Origin: Desmodesmus armatus
Taxonomy: Eukaryota; Chlorophyta; Chlorophyceae; Sphaeropleales; Scenedesmaceae
DNA: 64,000 nucleotides
Reading direction: 5' to 3'
NCBI GenBank assembly: GCA_007449985.2
Contig: VIIQ02000039.1
Span: 62,001 to 126,000 of the forward strand
The stretch's first letter is position 1, and every line of letters starts with the position of its first letter. A model generated the notes under the pieces. It worked only from the letters and a program-made list of their open reading frames with translations, was not told the DNA's origin and ran no database searches. Position numbers and translations under genes: made by a program. Positions 11,386 to 22,800 of this stretch are shown piece after piece.

Positions 11386-12547
11386 TGGGATTATAAAGAG
11401 AAAGAGATACTTGTGGAGGCAGCAAGACTGTGCTCTCATGTTGGGTGGATAACTGCATGGAATTGCGGCAGCAGCCCCCTGTTGGGGAAGGTTCTTGTGC
11501 TCCGTACAGATCCGGTGCAGAGGAAGGGGCGGCGAGTAGTGCTGTTTTTTTAGTAGTCAGTAGGGACTTCTTGGCCTATCGAGCCTGTCTGAAAGACTTG
11601 TTTGTGTTGTTCTTTGGAGCAGTAATGGCTCAGCTGTGCAGAGGACTGTGCGGTCGCACCACGAGCACTGCTGTTGGCTTCAGTCTGCGCCTTATGTTAT
11701 CATATGCTACTGCTGTTGCTACTGGTGGTGGCCGGTACTTCTGCTGCTTCTACTGTGGCAGACTGCTGTGTTACCTGGCTGGAGGCCTTATCCCCCAGGT
11801 TTTATGCGTCGAGTGGTGGCACCGGTGATCCCGACTTCTTTGTTGTCAAACAGTGTGGTCCGTCACTGTGACTTTTCTTCTTCTGCAGGACAGACCACTT
11901 TCAATACATTTCCCATATGCCTACAGAGTGTTGCACTGCCCCCGCTGCTGGTTGGTGGGTGTCCCCGCCTGTTTATCAGTAGTGCTGGCCTTGTTGCAAC
12001 TGCCGTGGGCTGGCCTCTCACTAACTCCCTCCTTACATGCGCATCACTTGTGGCTGCTTGTGTGCGCTGCTGTTGGTGTGTGGTGTGAGCGCTTTGGCAA
12101 TGCAATAGTAGGCGCAAGCATGCCAGGGGTGCGGTGTATGTATCAGCTGTTCTGCACGGCATGCATGAGTAGCATCACTGTGGTGCAGTGAACAGGAGGA
12201 GGCTGCCTTTGCGCAGCTTCTGAAACCGTGCTTGATAGTGTTGCGTGCGTTTACCAACATGCATGCCTTTGCCAGTGGGCGTTTGTTTGTTGTCAGAATT
12301 CAACCGTAGCGTGCATGCATGTGACATGTGTTTGCTTTGTGAGTGGCTACAGCGCGTGCTGAGCGGGGTCCCGGACCTGCCAACCATCCTGCTGCTGAGC
12401 GGTGCTGCGTTGTTTTCATGCACTGGCATGCACTGCGTTGTGTTCCTGCAGCTAGCATGCACTGCAGGTTTCCTTGCACTGGCATGCACTGCATTGACGG
12501 CTCCCAGCCATGCAATGCTCCGCTGGTTCATTGTATCGTGAGTGGTC

Positions 12548-13370
12548 GCTTGTCAACGGTATCAGTCCAGCCCACCGTGTTGTGTCATACGTCTCTGTTT
12601 CAATGACCGTGTTTCGCTTCCTGCACAGACGTTCCAACCTAGATATGCCATGTACACGTAGCCAATTGACCAGTGTGATTGCAGTTAACGTTGTTGCTGT
12701 TGGTCCTGAACAGAAGCAGCCATGCTAGGCTGAACTAACCCCTGGATAGGGTTTCTGGTGCAGGCCTGAACCCTAGCAGGCTGGGGTTACGTCTCTGTTT
12801 CAATGGCCGTGTTTCGCTTCCTGCACACACGGGCCAACAGTGCAGTACGTCTCTGTGTTGATGACCGCGTTTCACTTCCTGCACACGCGGGCCGAGCTAG
12901 ACATGTTGCCAATTGACCAGTGTGATTGCACTCGACGTTGTTGCTGTTGTTCCTAAACAGAAGCAGCCTTGCTGGGCTGGGTAGGGTTTTGGGTGCAGGC
13001 CTGAACCCTAGCAGGCTGTGGTAGTGGTCAAGATGCGTGTGATGCCTCGATTTTGCCGTGGCTGCTGTGCGCAGCAGCAGCTTGTGAACGGTATCAGTCC
13101 AGTCCACCATGTTGATGTCGTACGTCTCTGTTTCAATGGCCGTGTTTCGCTTCCGGCACACACGGGCCAACCTAGACACGTCGCCAATTGACCAGTGTGA
13201 TTGCAATCAACGTTGTTGCTGTTGTTCCTGACAGGAGCAGCCTTGCTAGGCTGAATTGGCTCCTGGACAGGGTTTTGGGTGAAGGCTTTAACCCTAGCAG
13301 GCTGCGGTTGTGGTCAAGATCGTGTGATGCCTCTGTTTCGCAGCGGCTACTGTGCGCAGCAGTAGCTGTG
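12548..13370. repeat. Complex tandem array, units about 200-330 bp
   Basis: Recurring blocks in fixed order: 'cggtatcagtcca', 'acgtctctgtttcaatg', 'cgtgtttcgcttcc', 'gccaattgaccagtgtgatt', 'cgttgttgctgtt', 'agcagcc(t/a)tgct', 'gggttt(t/c)gggtg' and 'aaccctagcaggctg'. Block starts near 12548, 12791, 12848 and 13081. Copies differ by indels and by loss of internal blocks, so this is an old array of higher-order units. The 'aaccctagcagg' block is not a telomere repeat. Short antisense open frames only echo the repeat. Confidence 0.8.
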
Positions 13371-13471
13371 TGTGCGACTTGACTGGATGCTCCTGCAAGG
13401 CTCCCAGGCAGAACCAACTGCACTGTGGATGCAAGGAGTGGTCTGAATCGTGAATGTTTTTGCTCTGTAAC

Positions 13472-13642
13472 CGTCGACCAAAATGCAACATGCAAAAACA
13501 TCATTGCCATGGTCGGCAGATGGCAGAGTGCTGTCACAATATGCAGTGTTTCCAGTGTCATGGTTCCAACATGGGATGATGTGAACACCGCACTCAGTCC
13601 TGTGGTTACCATGCTGCCTACAAACCCCACACACACTTTGAC
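13472..13642 (-). CDS. Candidate single exon of a membrane protein
   Basis: On the minus strand an acceptor (CCCTGCAG) precedes 57 open codons ending at a weak GTTACA donor. The translation is hydrophobic with Thr, Met and His (VCVGFVGSMVTTGLSAVF and ALCHLPTMAMMFLHVAFW), like two membrane helices. No phase-matched neighbour was found. It may be a chance frame or a transposon fragment. Confidence 0.2.
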
Positions 13643-14618
13643 CTGCAGGGGCCATCCCTGTTCCCTCCTGCTGCTGTGCATGTCCGTTACCGTGCCAGCT
13701 CATCATGTAAGTTACGCACGATACAACAAGATCAAAGCAACCACACACACACATACTATTAGTAAGTGTGATGGCAGTAGCATCACACCACTGTTTCTCA
13801 GCATCATGGGTGCATGATGCCCTTTGTCAGCAATTGAAACTGGGAACAGTATGCTGCTCACGACAGTAGTAGGTTGAAGGGGAGATGGAACTGTAGTATG
13901 GTACACCCCACCTGGCACAAGTTGGCAGGCGAGACAGTTGTCAAGCAGCCCAAGTTGGTCACAACACCTGGTCCAAAACAACCACAAGCAACAGTCAGGG
14001 TCCAAAGGAAGTCAGGGTTCAAAGTCAAGTCACGAGTCACCACACTAGGTGGAAACCAGGCTTTCCAGGAAATCAAACTTTGCAGCTTGCTCCCTGCGTC
14101 AAGGCATCCCCATCCTGCCAACTTAACAACCCTGGTGTGTCACTCGCATCACACTGAAGTATAGTCAATGCTGCATTGGCTACAACAGAACATGCTGTGG
14201 CAGCGCAGTCATGCAAATGAAAGCAATAAGTAGTCCAACAATGACAAACAGCAACAGCCGCAGGGGTGAGGCTGCCTGTGGCACAGGGACTGTCACACAT
14301 AGTCAAACAGGTCAACGCACTTCAGATGTGCCGACGGTGCTGCCAGAGCAACAAGGCACTGCAGACGCAGCAAGCGCTAACAGCTAAATGCATGCGTCCG
14401 AGGGGTCAGCAACCCTCAGATAAAGCCACACCCACACTGCCAGGAACAGCAAGCCACTGCTGGTACAGCGAATGTGAACAGCTGCATCTGACACTTCAAG
14501 CCGTCACAGCGGTGCTGCCAACTGACGCACAACAGCAAATGCCTTTGAATGCAGTCAACAGCATCAAACCTGCTGCATCCTCCTCTTGCCAGCACACACG
14601 TGACCCTGCATCATAAGC

Positions 14619-15243
14619 TCAAATTGCAGCAACGTTGCTCGGCACCAGCTGCAGCTTGGGCAGGGCATGCTGCAGGCCTTTGAGTGTGAGCTCCTCGCAC
14701 GGCTGCTGTACGGCGCCTGCATCTCCCGCCTGATGCACCACCTCTGGCACCATTGCCAGCTCTCTGAGACCCGGGGCGGCAGATGCCAGGCCTGCCTTCC
14801 CACTGCAGCCCCAAGGTACTTGGATGCAAGCAGCAGCAAGCACCCTGCAGCTGATGTGCCGCGCCTGCATCCCCGCCTGCTGCACCACCTCTTGGCAACA
14901 GGGCCTGGCCTCAGGTGACCTAAGGCTCAACAGGCAGCAGTACTGGTGCCTGCCAACTGCAGCCTGGGCAGGGCATGCTGCAGATCCCTGATTGTGAGCT
15001 CCTCGCACGGCTGCTGTGTCGTGCCTGCATCCCCCGCCTGCTGTACCACCTCTGGCACCATTGCTAGCTCCCTGAGGCCAGGGGCGGCAGATGCAAGGCA
15101 TGCCGCCGCTGCCTTCCCACTGCAGCCCCAAGGTACTTGGATGCAAGCAGCAGCAAGCACCCTGCAGCTGATGTGCCGCGCCTGCATCCCCGCCTGCTGC
15201 ACCACCTCTTGGCAACAGGGCCTGGCCTCAGGTGACCTAAGGC
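14619..15243 (-). repeat. Two extra tandem copies of the 3' end of the F-box/LRR gene
   Basis: Units beginning near 14641, 14945 and 15262 repeat with spacings of 304 and 317 bases and high identity. On the minus strand each reads ASAAPGL, LAMVPEVV, QQPCEELT, then LQHALP-LQL; the two upstream copies end at the same 'GCC TGT TGA' stop. Because the first stop (15244) terminates the gene, the two downstream copies would lie in its 3' untranslated region. Confidence 0.8.
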
Positions 15244-16261
15244 TCAACAGGCAGCAGTACTGGTGCCTGCCAACTGCAGCCTGGGCAGGGCATGCTGCAG
15301 ATCCCTGATTGTGAGCTCCTCGCACGGCTGCTGTGTCGCGCCTGCATCTCCCGCCTGCTGCACCACCTCTGGCACCATCGCTAGCTCCCCTAGACCAGGC
15401 GCGGCAGATGCAAGGCATGCCGCCGCTGCCTTCCCACTGCAGCCCCAAGGCATGTGAATGCAGGCAGCAGCAAGCACCCTGCAGCAAGGCAACACACCTG
15501 CTGCTGGTGCTGCTGCTGGTGCTGCTGGTGCGGCCGCTGCTGCTGCGCGCATTGCCCCTGGAGCTGCATTGAGGCTCCCAGGAGTGAGATTGAGTGAGAA
15601 GCACTCAATGTACTGCAGGTTGGGTGCAAATGCTGCGAGGTCCTGGAGGTTGTCAAGTGAGAAAAGAGTGATGTGCGTCAAGCTGGGCAACTGCAGGTCT
15701 TTGGGGAGGCTGCTGCTGTTGCTGTCTGGAAGCTCCAGTCTCGTCAGCCTAGCCAAAGCTTCTCCTGCTGCTGCTGTCACTGACAAGCAGCAGCTGCCGC
15801 TGCTGCTGCTGCTGCCGCCACTACCGCCGCTGCGGCGAGTCAGTGTCAGCGCGCATGTGTTGGCTGCTTGCTGTTTTGGGAACAGCAGCTTTGAGAGGCC
15901 CTCAAGTGGCTTCAGACCCCTGAGGGTTAGGTGCTGCACCCTCTCCAGCTGCACAAGCAGCCGCAGCAACTGCTGCAGATCATCTGCACTGTCAATCACG
16001 GCTTGGAGGTGCCTGACGTGCTTCAGGCTACTGCTGCTGCCCACTGACACCCTCCTCCCATTGATGCTGCTGCTGCTGCTGCTGGAGATGCCTTTGGCGG
16101 GGTTAAGGCCCCACTGGCGGATGGTGATGGCTGTGATAAGAGGTGCCAGCGAGGCATCGAAGCAGCGGCTGACTAATCGAGCTGCTGGCCAGTCTGTGCG
16201 CTGCACTCTCCTGCAGCACAGACTGCAGGAGTTCCTGTGGAAGGCGTTGGAAGTGTGAGTC
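15244..16261 (-). pseudogene. F-box / leucine-rich-repeat protein with a frameshift in the F-box
   Basis: F-box proteins present substrates to SCF ubiquitin ligases. The exon begins after an acceptor (GACTGCAG; first base 16261). It opens with FQRLPQELLQSVLQE, then the frame must shift by one base at about 16207 to continue as VQRTDWPAARLVSRCFD; together these match an F-box (LP-x-ELL ... D-x-x-AARLVSR-x-F). Next come basic/Ser linkers, Leu-rich segments (LERVQHLTLRGLKPLEG, LTRLELPDS, LTHITLFSLDNLQDL, LQYIECFSLNL) typical of LRR units, an Ala/Pro run, and the tandemly repeated tail. The extra base is either a real inactivating mutation or an assembly error. Upstream exons beyond 16262 are likely but not identified. 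Confidence 0.65.
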
Positions 16262-17413
16262 CTGCAGTCCTGATGGATGTGATGGGCTGACTGTTAGTGT
16301 CTCCTGGCAGGCAGGCTTGCTCATGGAGTCCTGCTCAGTCATGTTGTTAGCTGGACGGTGTGTGGGCATATGCTTGCCCTGCTGCGTGCAGCCTGCAGCT
16401 GCTGCTGAAATGGGTGCCTGAGTACACCTGTAATGAAATAATTTGCAGTCACAGCACAATGTCAGGCGCACACACGATACAAGCATGCAGCAGTACTGTA
16501 CATGACAAACTGAGGTACATTGTGACTGACTGGGCCATAAACAACCACAACTCATACAAAATGCAGTTAAAGTGTATATGGTTGGCTCCTCACCTTTTGA
16601 TAGGCGGCTGAAAGCTGCACAGCGGCCAGAGACGTCTGTCAGCGTGCTCGATTGGAATGATCCGCTTTGCGACGTGCTGAACAACCTTCTTGTTACCAAC
16701 ATAGCTTTGGATAGCAGTGTTTCACCCCAGGTTTGGTCGCCAATGCTCGTCTGTTACCATTGTTGACAACACGTTGACCGGTGTGTTATTTCGGTTTCCT
16801 TGTTTGTTTGGCCACAGAAAGGATGTGTAACTTAAGTGTCAGTGCTTGCAACAGCAATGACTCAACCCACCCACGCTGAATGTCAGCAACGTCAATCTGT
16901 TCAATCCTCTCAATTGCAGGTTTCTGGACCATCCATTCTAGGGGCATTCAGAGCAGCCAACATTGGTGAGCTATTGCCTCACACACATGTATGACACATA
17001 TCCTTGCGCATGTGGAACCCCTGCCGTCTGTTGGTGCTTCACAAAACCACCAAGGGGTAGTGTCTGCTGCTGCATCCCACATGCTCCGGAATCTACACCA
17101 CAGCAGTACCGTACTATGCTCTGTCTCCACATCATCAATGCTGTGTTACCCTGCCCGCTGAAGCACCCACAAGGGCACAGGGCAGTGATGTGCTCCTCCC
17201 CTCTGGCCACGGAGGCTTGTCCAACATACGGCACGTTGGCATGTTCAGTCACATCAACCATGTTACAACCAAGCCAGCCATCCAGACCCCCTGGACAGCC
17301 AATCAGCCGATATACACCAACACACAACGTGCTGCGGACAGCACATGTAGCCATTACATACTACTGCCGCACTGCCACACATTGCAGTGTTTGCTGCAAC
17401 CATCAAAGTCACT
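16262..17413. other. No gene identified
   Basis: About 1.15 kb between the F-box gene (its upstream intron or promoter) and the 3' end of the coiled-coil gene, both minus-strand. Minus-strand TGTAA motifs (TTACA at 17263 and 17354) probably belong to the coiled-coil gene. Nothing else is supported. Confidence 0.4.
17354..17358 (-). terminator. Candidate TGTAA poly(A) signal, coiled-coil gene
   Basis: TGTAA on the minus strand, about 56 bases past the stop at 17414; a second lies at 17263-17267. TGTAA is the usual poly(A) signal in Chlamydomonas and relatives; use here is inferred. Confidence 0.4.
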
Positions 17414-19199
17414 TCAACTGAACGAGGTCTCTGCCATCACTCCCTGCGCCTGCTGCTGATGCTTCAATGCTGCCGGCTGCTGACCTACGTGCACCACTGC
17501 TGCTGCTCCTGTTGCCATGGCGCCTGCTGGCAGTGCCGCAACCCCAGCTGCTTCCAGGTCTAGCAGCTTTGCCACGAGCATGTCAGCCAGCAGGTGTGAC
17601 TTGAAGTACTGCATATTGAGCCGCTCTTGGGCGTCCACACGCGCCGACTGCTCTGACACAGCCTGGAATGACGCAGCAGCAGCAGCAGGAACCATAATTG
17701 ATGTAAGAGAGGTGTGCCCCTGTATACACTGAGCTTGACTAAACCTTTGCAGCTCTAGGGATGGTGGGAAAGTGGTTTCCGGGAGTGAGTACAGGCATGC
17801 CTTGCAACCAGCAGTGCAGCAGCAAGGGACATACATGCCCGGCGCGCATGTGCACGTCTGTTACATTGTGCTGCAGTTGCCGGGGACGTGTTTCCTATCT
17901 GCTTGAATCAGCAATGTCTGATTGTGGGTGCCATGCCTGCACACGAGCGGCGCCTGTGTGGCCCCATGACCACCTTCCTGCCGCCCCACTCTCTGTCGCT
18001 CCCTCCCTCTCCCTCGTGCGCACTACGCTGTTGCGCCATGGTGCGTCCATGTGCCTGCTGTACGTAGGCTGCCAACTGGGCAATGTGTGGCTGGACACCA
18101 GGTGATGGCCGTACGCCCCCACACATACGCCCTGTTTCTACTAGCACGTGCATCACCGCTGGCATGAGTAGAGGCTACGAGGGGTGTGCATGTCTGTTCA
18201 TGCTGGACACCCAAAACAGCAGCTGAAGCGCAAAAAGGGTTTGGGGCCCACCTGCTGCTGCAGCTGCGCCAGCTCACTCTCGCGCTGGTGAAGTCGCAAC
18301 TGCAGCAGGCTCACATCCTCTTCCAGCTTCCTGCAGGTCACAAGGTTGGATAGGGCAGCAGACAGGGTGAGCCCCAGGTGCGCAAATGTTGCTACGGTGT
18401 GACAGTATGTACGGTGTGACAGTGTGCAGGGTTGCAGTGCAGCAGGCTCCAGAGTCAGATGCTGGCCAGGTGCCGCTGCGTTTGGTCAGCTGCTGATGCT
18501 TCTCAGCGGTTTGTGCTTGCCAGGTGCTCAAACCGGCCGCTTGAGTTTGACCCTGTGCAGCGGGCTTGCATGCTCCAGCACAGGCGTATTTGATGATAGC
18601 AGGCTGCTTCGCTGCTCATGCATGGTGTGCATGCCCTGCAGCGGCTGCTTTCTGCGTGTGTGTCAGCACAGTGAGTGCATGCGGATTCACACTAGGGCAG
18701 GTGATGGTGATGCTTACTTGATGACCTCACGCTTGCGCTGACCGTTGCTGAAGCTCGGGAAGCCCAGCTTTGACCTGCGTTTGCAGGAGTGGTAGAGTGT
18801 ACATGTGCATGAGCTCAAGCAGCAGCGTGTGGTTCCTATGGAACATGCAGTGCATGCTCTTGCGTGCTGCCGCATCTTGCTGTGCTGCACTCTGCTCTGT
18901 AGTGATTCAAAATGAGATCGTTTCGCTGAAGTCTGCATGCATCCAAGCTGTGCGGTGCAGGACACAGTGCAGGCGGCTGGAATGCAGCAAGCAGAAGCCA
19001 TGCCAGTCCAGGTCAGGCGGTGCACCAACCTGCTGGGTGGAGTTCCAGCTTCGCTACCCCCCAACGAAGATGCTGGCGAATGTGGCCGAGGACTGTGGGG
19101 CAGCGCCTTCTTCAGGGAATTCAGCAGACCAAAGCCACCGCGCCCAGTTGACCCTGCATCACTGTATGCTGGCCCCGGGCTTGCTGGCTGGGACTGCAT
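17414..19199 (-). CDS. Small coiled-coil protein, four exons
   Basis: Exons (transcript order): 19199-19030, 18774-18718, 18330-18252, 17662-17414; splice phases match at every junction, giving 184 residues. Residues 1-57: Gly/Ser/Pro-rich head with a short amphipathic helix (GFGLLNSLKKAL) and an SPRPHSP stretch that could be phosphorylated. Residues 58-102: basic segment (NGQRKREVIKK) leading into a coiled coil (LEEDVSLLQLRLHQRESELAQLQQQ, interrupted only by the exon junction). Residues 103-145: helix with DAQERLNMQYFKSHLLADML. The tail is Ala/Gly/Gln-rich. ATG at 19199 is the first in frame; a 5' exon cannot be excluded. It is divergent from the giant gene, with 621 bases between the starts. 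Likely a cytoskeletal or trafficking adaptor, but the family is not recognised. Confidence 0.75.
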
Positions 19200-19820
19200 T
19201 CCTTCCCTGGTGCCCCGATTGACACAGTTGCTGCTTGCTGTGCTTGCGATGGGACAGCAGTCGATCAACAGCACAGCTGCACCAGTCCTGAAACTTGCTG
19301 TTGTTATGGGGTGAAGTTGGAAAGCGTGAACCTCTGCTGTGATGCTTACGCTTGATAGCAAGCTTGTCCTGCTCGAGTGAAATGCAAAGCACAGCAAACA
19401 ACACCAGCTGCAGGTATTGACAGGCAAGTCAAACACCAACCGCAGTGCAAGACGTTTCAGGTGCTTGTCTATAGTATATCGCGTTTCTTCAATTTTCCAA
19501 AACTTAACAAGGTTCAGTGAGGCGGTCGGCGTACTCAGTACTACTGGGGTACTGGGTTGAGGAAGGGTTGAGGAACGGGCAGGCACGTATCCACCCATGG
19601 TGGCTATCCGAGACATGTATGCTGCCCATTGTTGCCGTTGGCTGGCACAATGATCACATCTTGCTTCTGTTTCTCCACTCGATCTCCGAAACAACAGATT
19701 CCGCACATCTCGACGTAGTGTTGAAGGAAACGCCGTGTCATGGTGCTAGTGTGCACTGCTGACACAAGTGTTCGTCAGTACACACCCGTCACTCAGTCTG
19801 TTGGTGCCTTGGTGCCCTAG

Positions 19821-22800
19821 ATGGTGCCTACTCCAACCCAGGCCCTTGCAGCCAGCAGCTTAAGCTGCAATGTGCAGTCCAAAGCCTACAGTTACAGAAA
19901 CGCGCACAGCAACAACCATGCTCCATGGCACGCATGCCAACCTGGACCCACAGCAGTAGCAGCAGCAGCACCGACGTATGCCCCGCAGCGCCACTTTCTG
20001 CTGTTGCGGCCAGCACCGGCCGGCAGCAGTGCAGCTACACGGCCACAGCCCTGCCGTGTGGCAGGCCATGCCAATACAGCCTGCGCTGCTGTGGCTGTAG
20101 AGGCGACTGTGCAGCATCAGATCGATCAGCAGCAACAGGAGAATCTCGAGCACGCTTACGCTCCTGACACCTACAGCTTGCTGCAGGAGCTGCACAGCTT
20201 GTGTGACGACAGCAGCAGCCTTGCTGCCCCAGCACAGCTGCATGCTTGGGCTGCTGCTGCTCAGCCCCACCTGCCTGACATGGCCTTGTCAGAGGTTACC
20301 TACGTGGCTTCCTGCCTGCTGCACTACCAGTACCTCTTGGCGCAGCAACAACAGCAGCAGCAGCAACAGTTGACCCAAGGACAGCACGCCGTTGCTTTTG
20401 TGGTGTCACCAAGCTTCCTGCAGCAGGCCTGTGCAGCCGCATGCGCTGCTGCAACGCGCACCCAGCAAGGCTTGCAGCACTGCTCCAGCAGCAACACCCA
20501 CCAACAGGACCAGCAACACCAACAACAGCAGCAGCAGGAGGAAGATGAGGATGCAGGACAGCTGCAGTACAGCCAGCACGCATCAGTTGCAGCAGCAGAC
20601 CATCAGGAGCTGTCAGTTTGCCTACAGCAGCTTATAGACCTGCTGCAGTGGGCAGCTGCCGAGGTCGTGCAGCAGCGGCAGCTCCTGCAGCAGCAGCTCC
20701 TGCAGATGCAGCAGGCGCAGCAGCAGCGGCAGGACCCATCCGTTCCCTTCCCAGTGCCGCCAGCAGCATTACAAGCTCACCGGCAGCAGCTGCAGCATCA
20801 GGTCGAGGCGCAGCAGCAAGTGCAGGCCCTGATGCAGCATCCGTTGCTGCTGCAGGCGCTGCCGCATGCAAACTGCTGGCAGTTGCAGCAGCTGCTCATG
20901 TGCTGTGGCCAACTCGGTCAAAGACCCGCGTTTGACTGGATGGGCCACTGGCTGGCTGCTGCCCGCCATGCTATGTCAGACCTGGCACTGCCGTTCCAAC
21001 AGCAGGAATGGCGACACAGGTACCACCTGCAGCAGCAGCACGGCCCACAGTGGCAGCTGCATCTGCAGGAGCATCGTGTATCAGCAGCGGCAGCATACAC
21101 ACAGCTTGTTGGCCTGCTTTCTGGGCTTGCTGCTGCTCATGTGAAGCCCCCAGTGGCTTGGACCAACTCCTGGCAGCAAGCAGCGACCGCAGTGCTGGCA
21201 GCGCAGCCATGCTTTCAGTCATTGGATCAGCACGGCAGCAGTGCAGGCAGCGGTGGCAGCGGCAGCAGTGGGTTCTTTCACATGCTGCAGCAGCTGCTGC
21301 AGAGTGTGTCGAGCATGGGCCTGCGCTTGACTGATGATTTTTGGGTGGCACATGAAGGTAAGCAGCTGGGCTTATAGTAGCAACCAGAGCATTGCAAAGA
21401 TGCGGGTGTCAAGTCTGCATGCAACACCCTGACAACCAAGATCATATTGTGGCTTTGTCACATGGTCAGTCCTGTCACTCTTTCAAGAATCTTCTTGTCA
21501 CTCTTTACAGAAACGTGCAGCTGATCAGATCTGTTTCTGGGATCGACGGCTGCTGTCAACACTAGTACGGCAGGTCAGCAGTCGTGCACTGCCTCTGTCT
21601 GACTGCGGAGCGCCTGGCACCTGCCCTGCGGTGCCCCTTACTTTTTTTTTGAAGGTTCCAGGGGGGGGCGCACCCCCCACCGGCTGGCCACACACAACTC
21701 AGCCGAGTAAACTCGACTGCCGGGGGGGACTCGACTGCCCCTTACTTCTTGGATTTTCACTCCATCTCACTCAACCCCACCCCATATAGTCCCCATCACT
21801 TTGTATGCTGTCCTGCACTGTTCCGCTGCTTGCATGTGTGCTGACAGGTCTGGTGCAGTCTGAGGTTCTGGGCTTTGGCCCTCCGGAGCTCCTCCGTCTG
21901 GTTCAACTGCACCAGCAAGTCCACCTGAGGCCCAGCAAATCCTGCATAAAGTACATCTCAGCAGTGCTGGAGCAGCACCTGTCTGCACAGTATGCTGCAC
22001 TGCAGCAGGAGCAGCAGCTGCATGCCCCAGGCAGCAGCAGCGCCAGCACCAGCAGCAGCACGCTGGCGGTGCTGCAGCTGGTGATGTGCTTGTGTGGGCT
22101 GGGTGTGTGGGGTGTGCGGCTGCACTTGCGCAGCGTGGCAGAGTTGCTTGTGCTGCTAGAAGCTCATAAGCAGCAGCTGCCCTTAGCAGTCATCTTGCAG
22201 GTGCGAGGAGTGGGCTCTTTGGGTGGGGTATAGGTGCAGGTGCATGTGTGTTGCCTCAGAAACAGTCACCGTGATACCATGTCACAGCGTAGGCGAACTC
22301 TGTTTGCTTGTGTTGGTGGATGTTCAAACAGGAGTGCTTGTCTGTCCTTGTCGTACGCAAGCGTTGCAGCGTCTCTTGGTAGTGCCTGTGCTTGCTGCTC
22401 AACAGGTGCTGCGCTGTAGTGTCCTGCTGCTGCTGTGACCCCCAAATCGATGACAGTAGTGCCCACACATGCAGTGCACCAAGTGCCGACTGCTGCTGTA
22501 CTGCAGCATGTACCATCTCGCCTGTGTGCTGTACTGTATGCTACTGCCATCTGGCTGTGCAGGTGCTGTCAGTGCTGGGCACGCGCATGGCACGGGTGTA
22601 CAGCTTAGGAAGTACAGCAGGTGCAGGCAGCTACAGCGGTGCCAGCACCAGCAGTACCAGCAGTGGGAGCTACAGCAGCGCAGCCAGCATGAGCATCGAC
22701 AGCGAGGATGCCACAGCAGCAGTAGCCCCCCCACCACCGTTGGCTGCTCCTGCGGCTGCACCTGTGGCAGCGCCAGTTGCAGCTGCTGCAATCGAGCACC

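Larger units (their letters stand above)
8989..14618. other. Long gene-poor region with decayed tandem repeats
   Basis: About 5.6 kb without a supported multi-exon gene. GT-rich on the plus strand to about 12.5 kb, then tandem arrays, then CA-rich. Contents: 58-bp repeat near 10613-10710; about 39-bp repeat at 11300-11385; GCATGCACTG clusters at 12420-12500; the array at 12548-13370; and one candidate exon at 13472-13642. Likely 3' flank of the 7903 gene merging into repeat-derived intergenic DNA. Confidence 0.5.
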
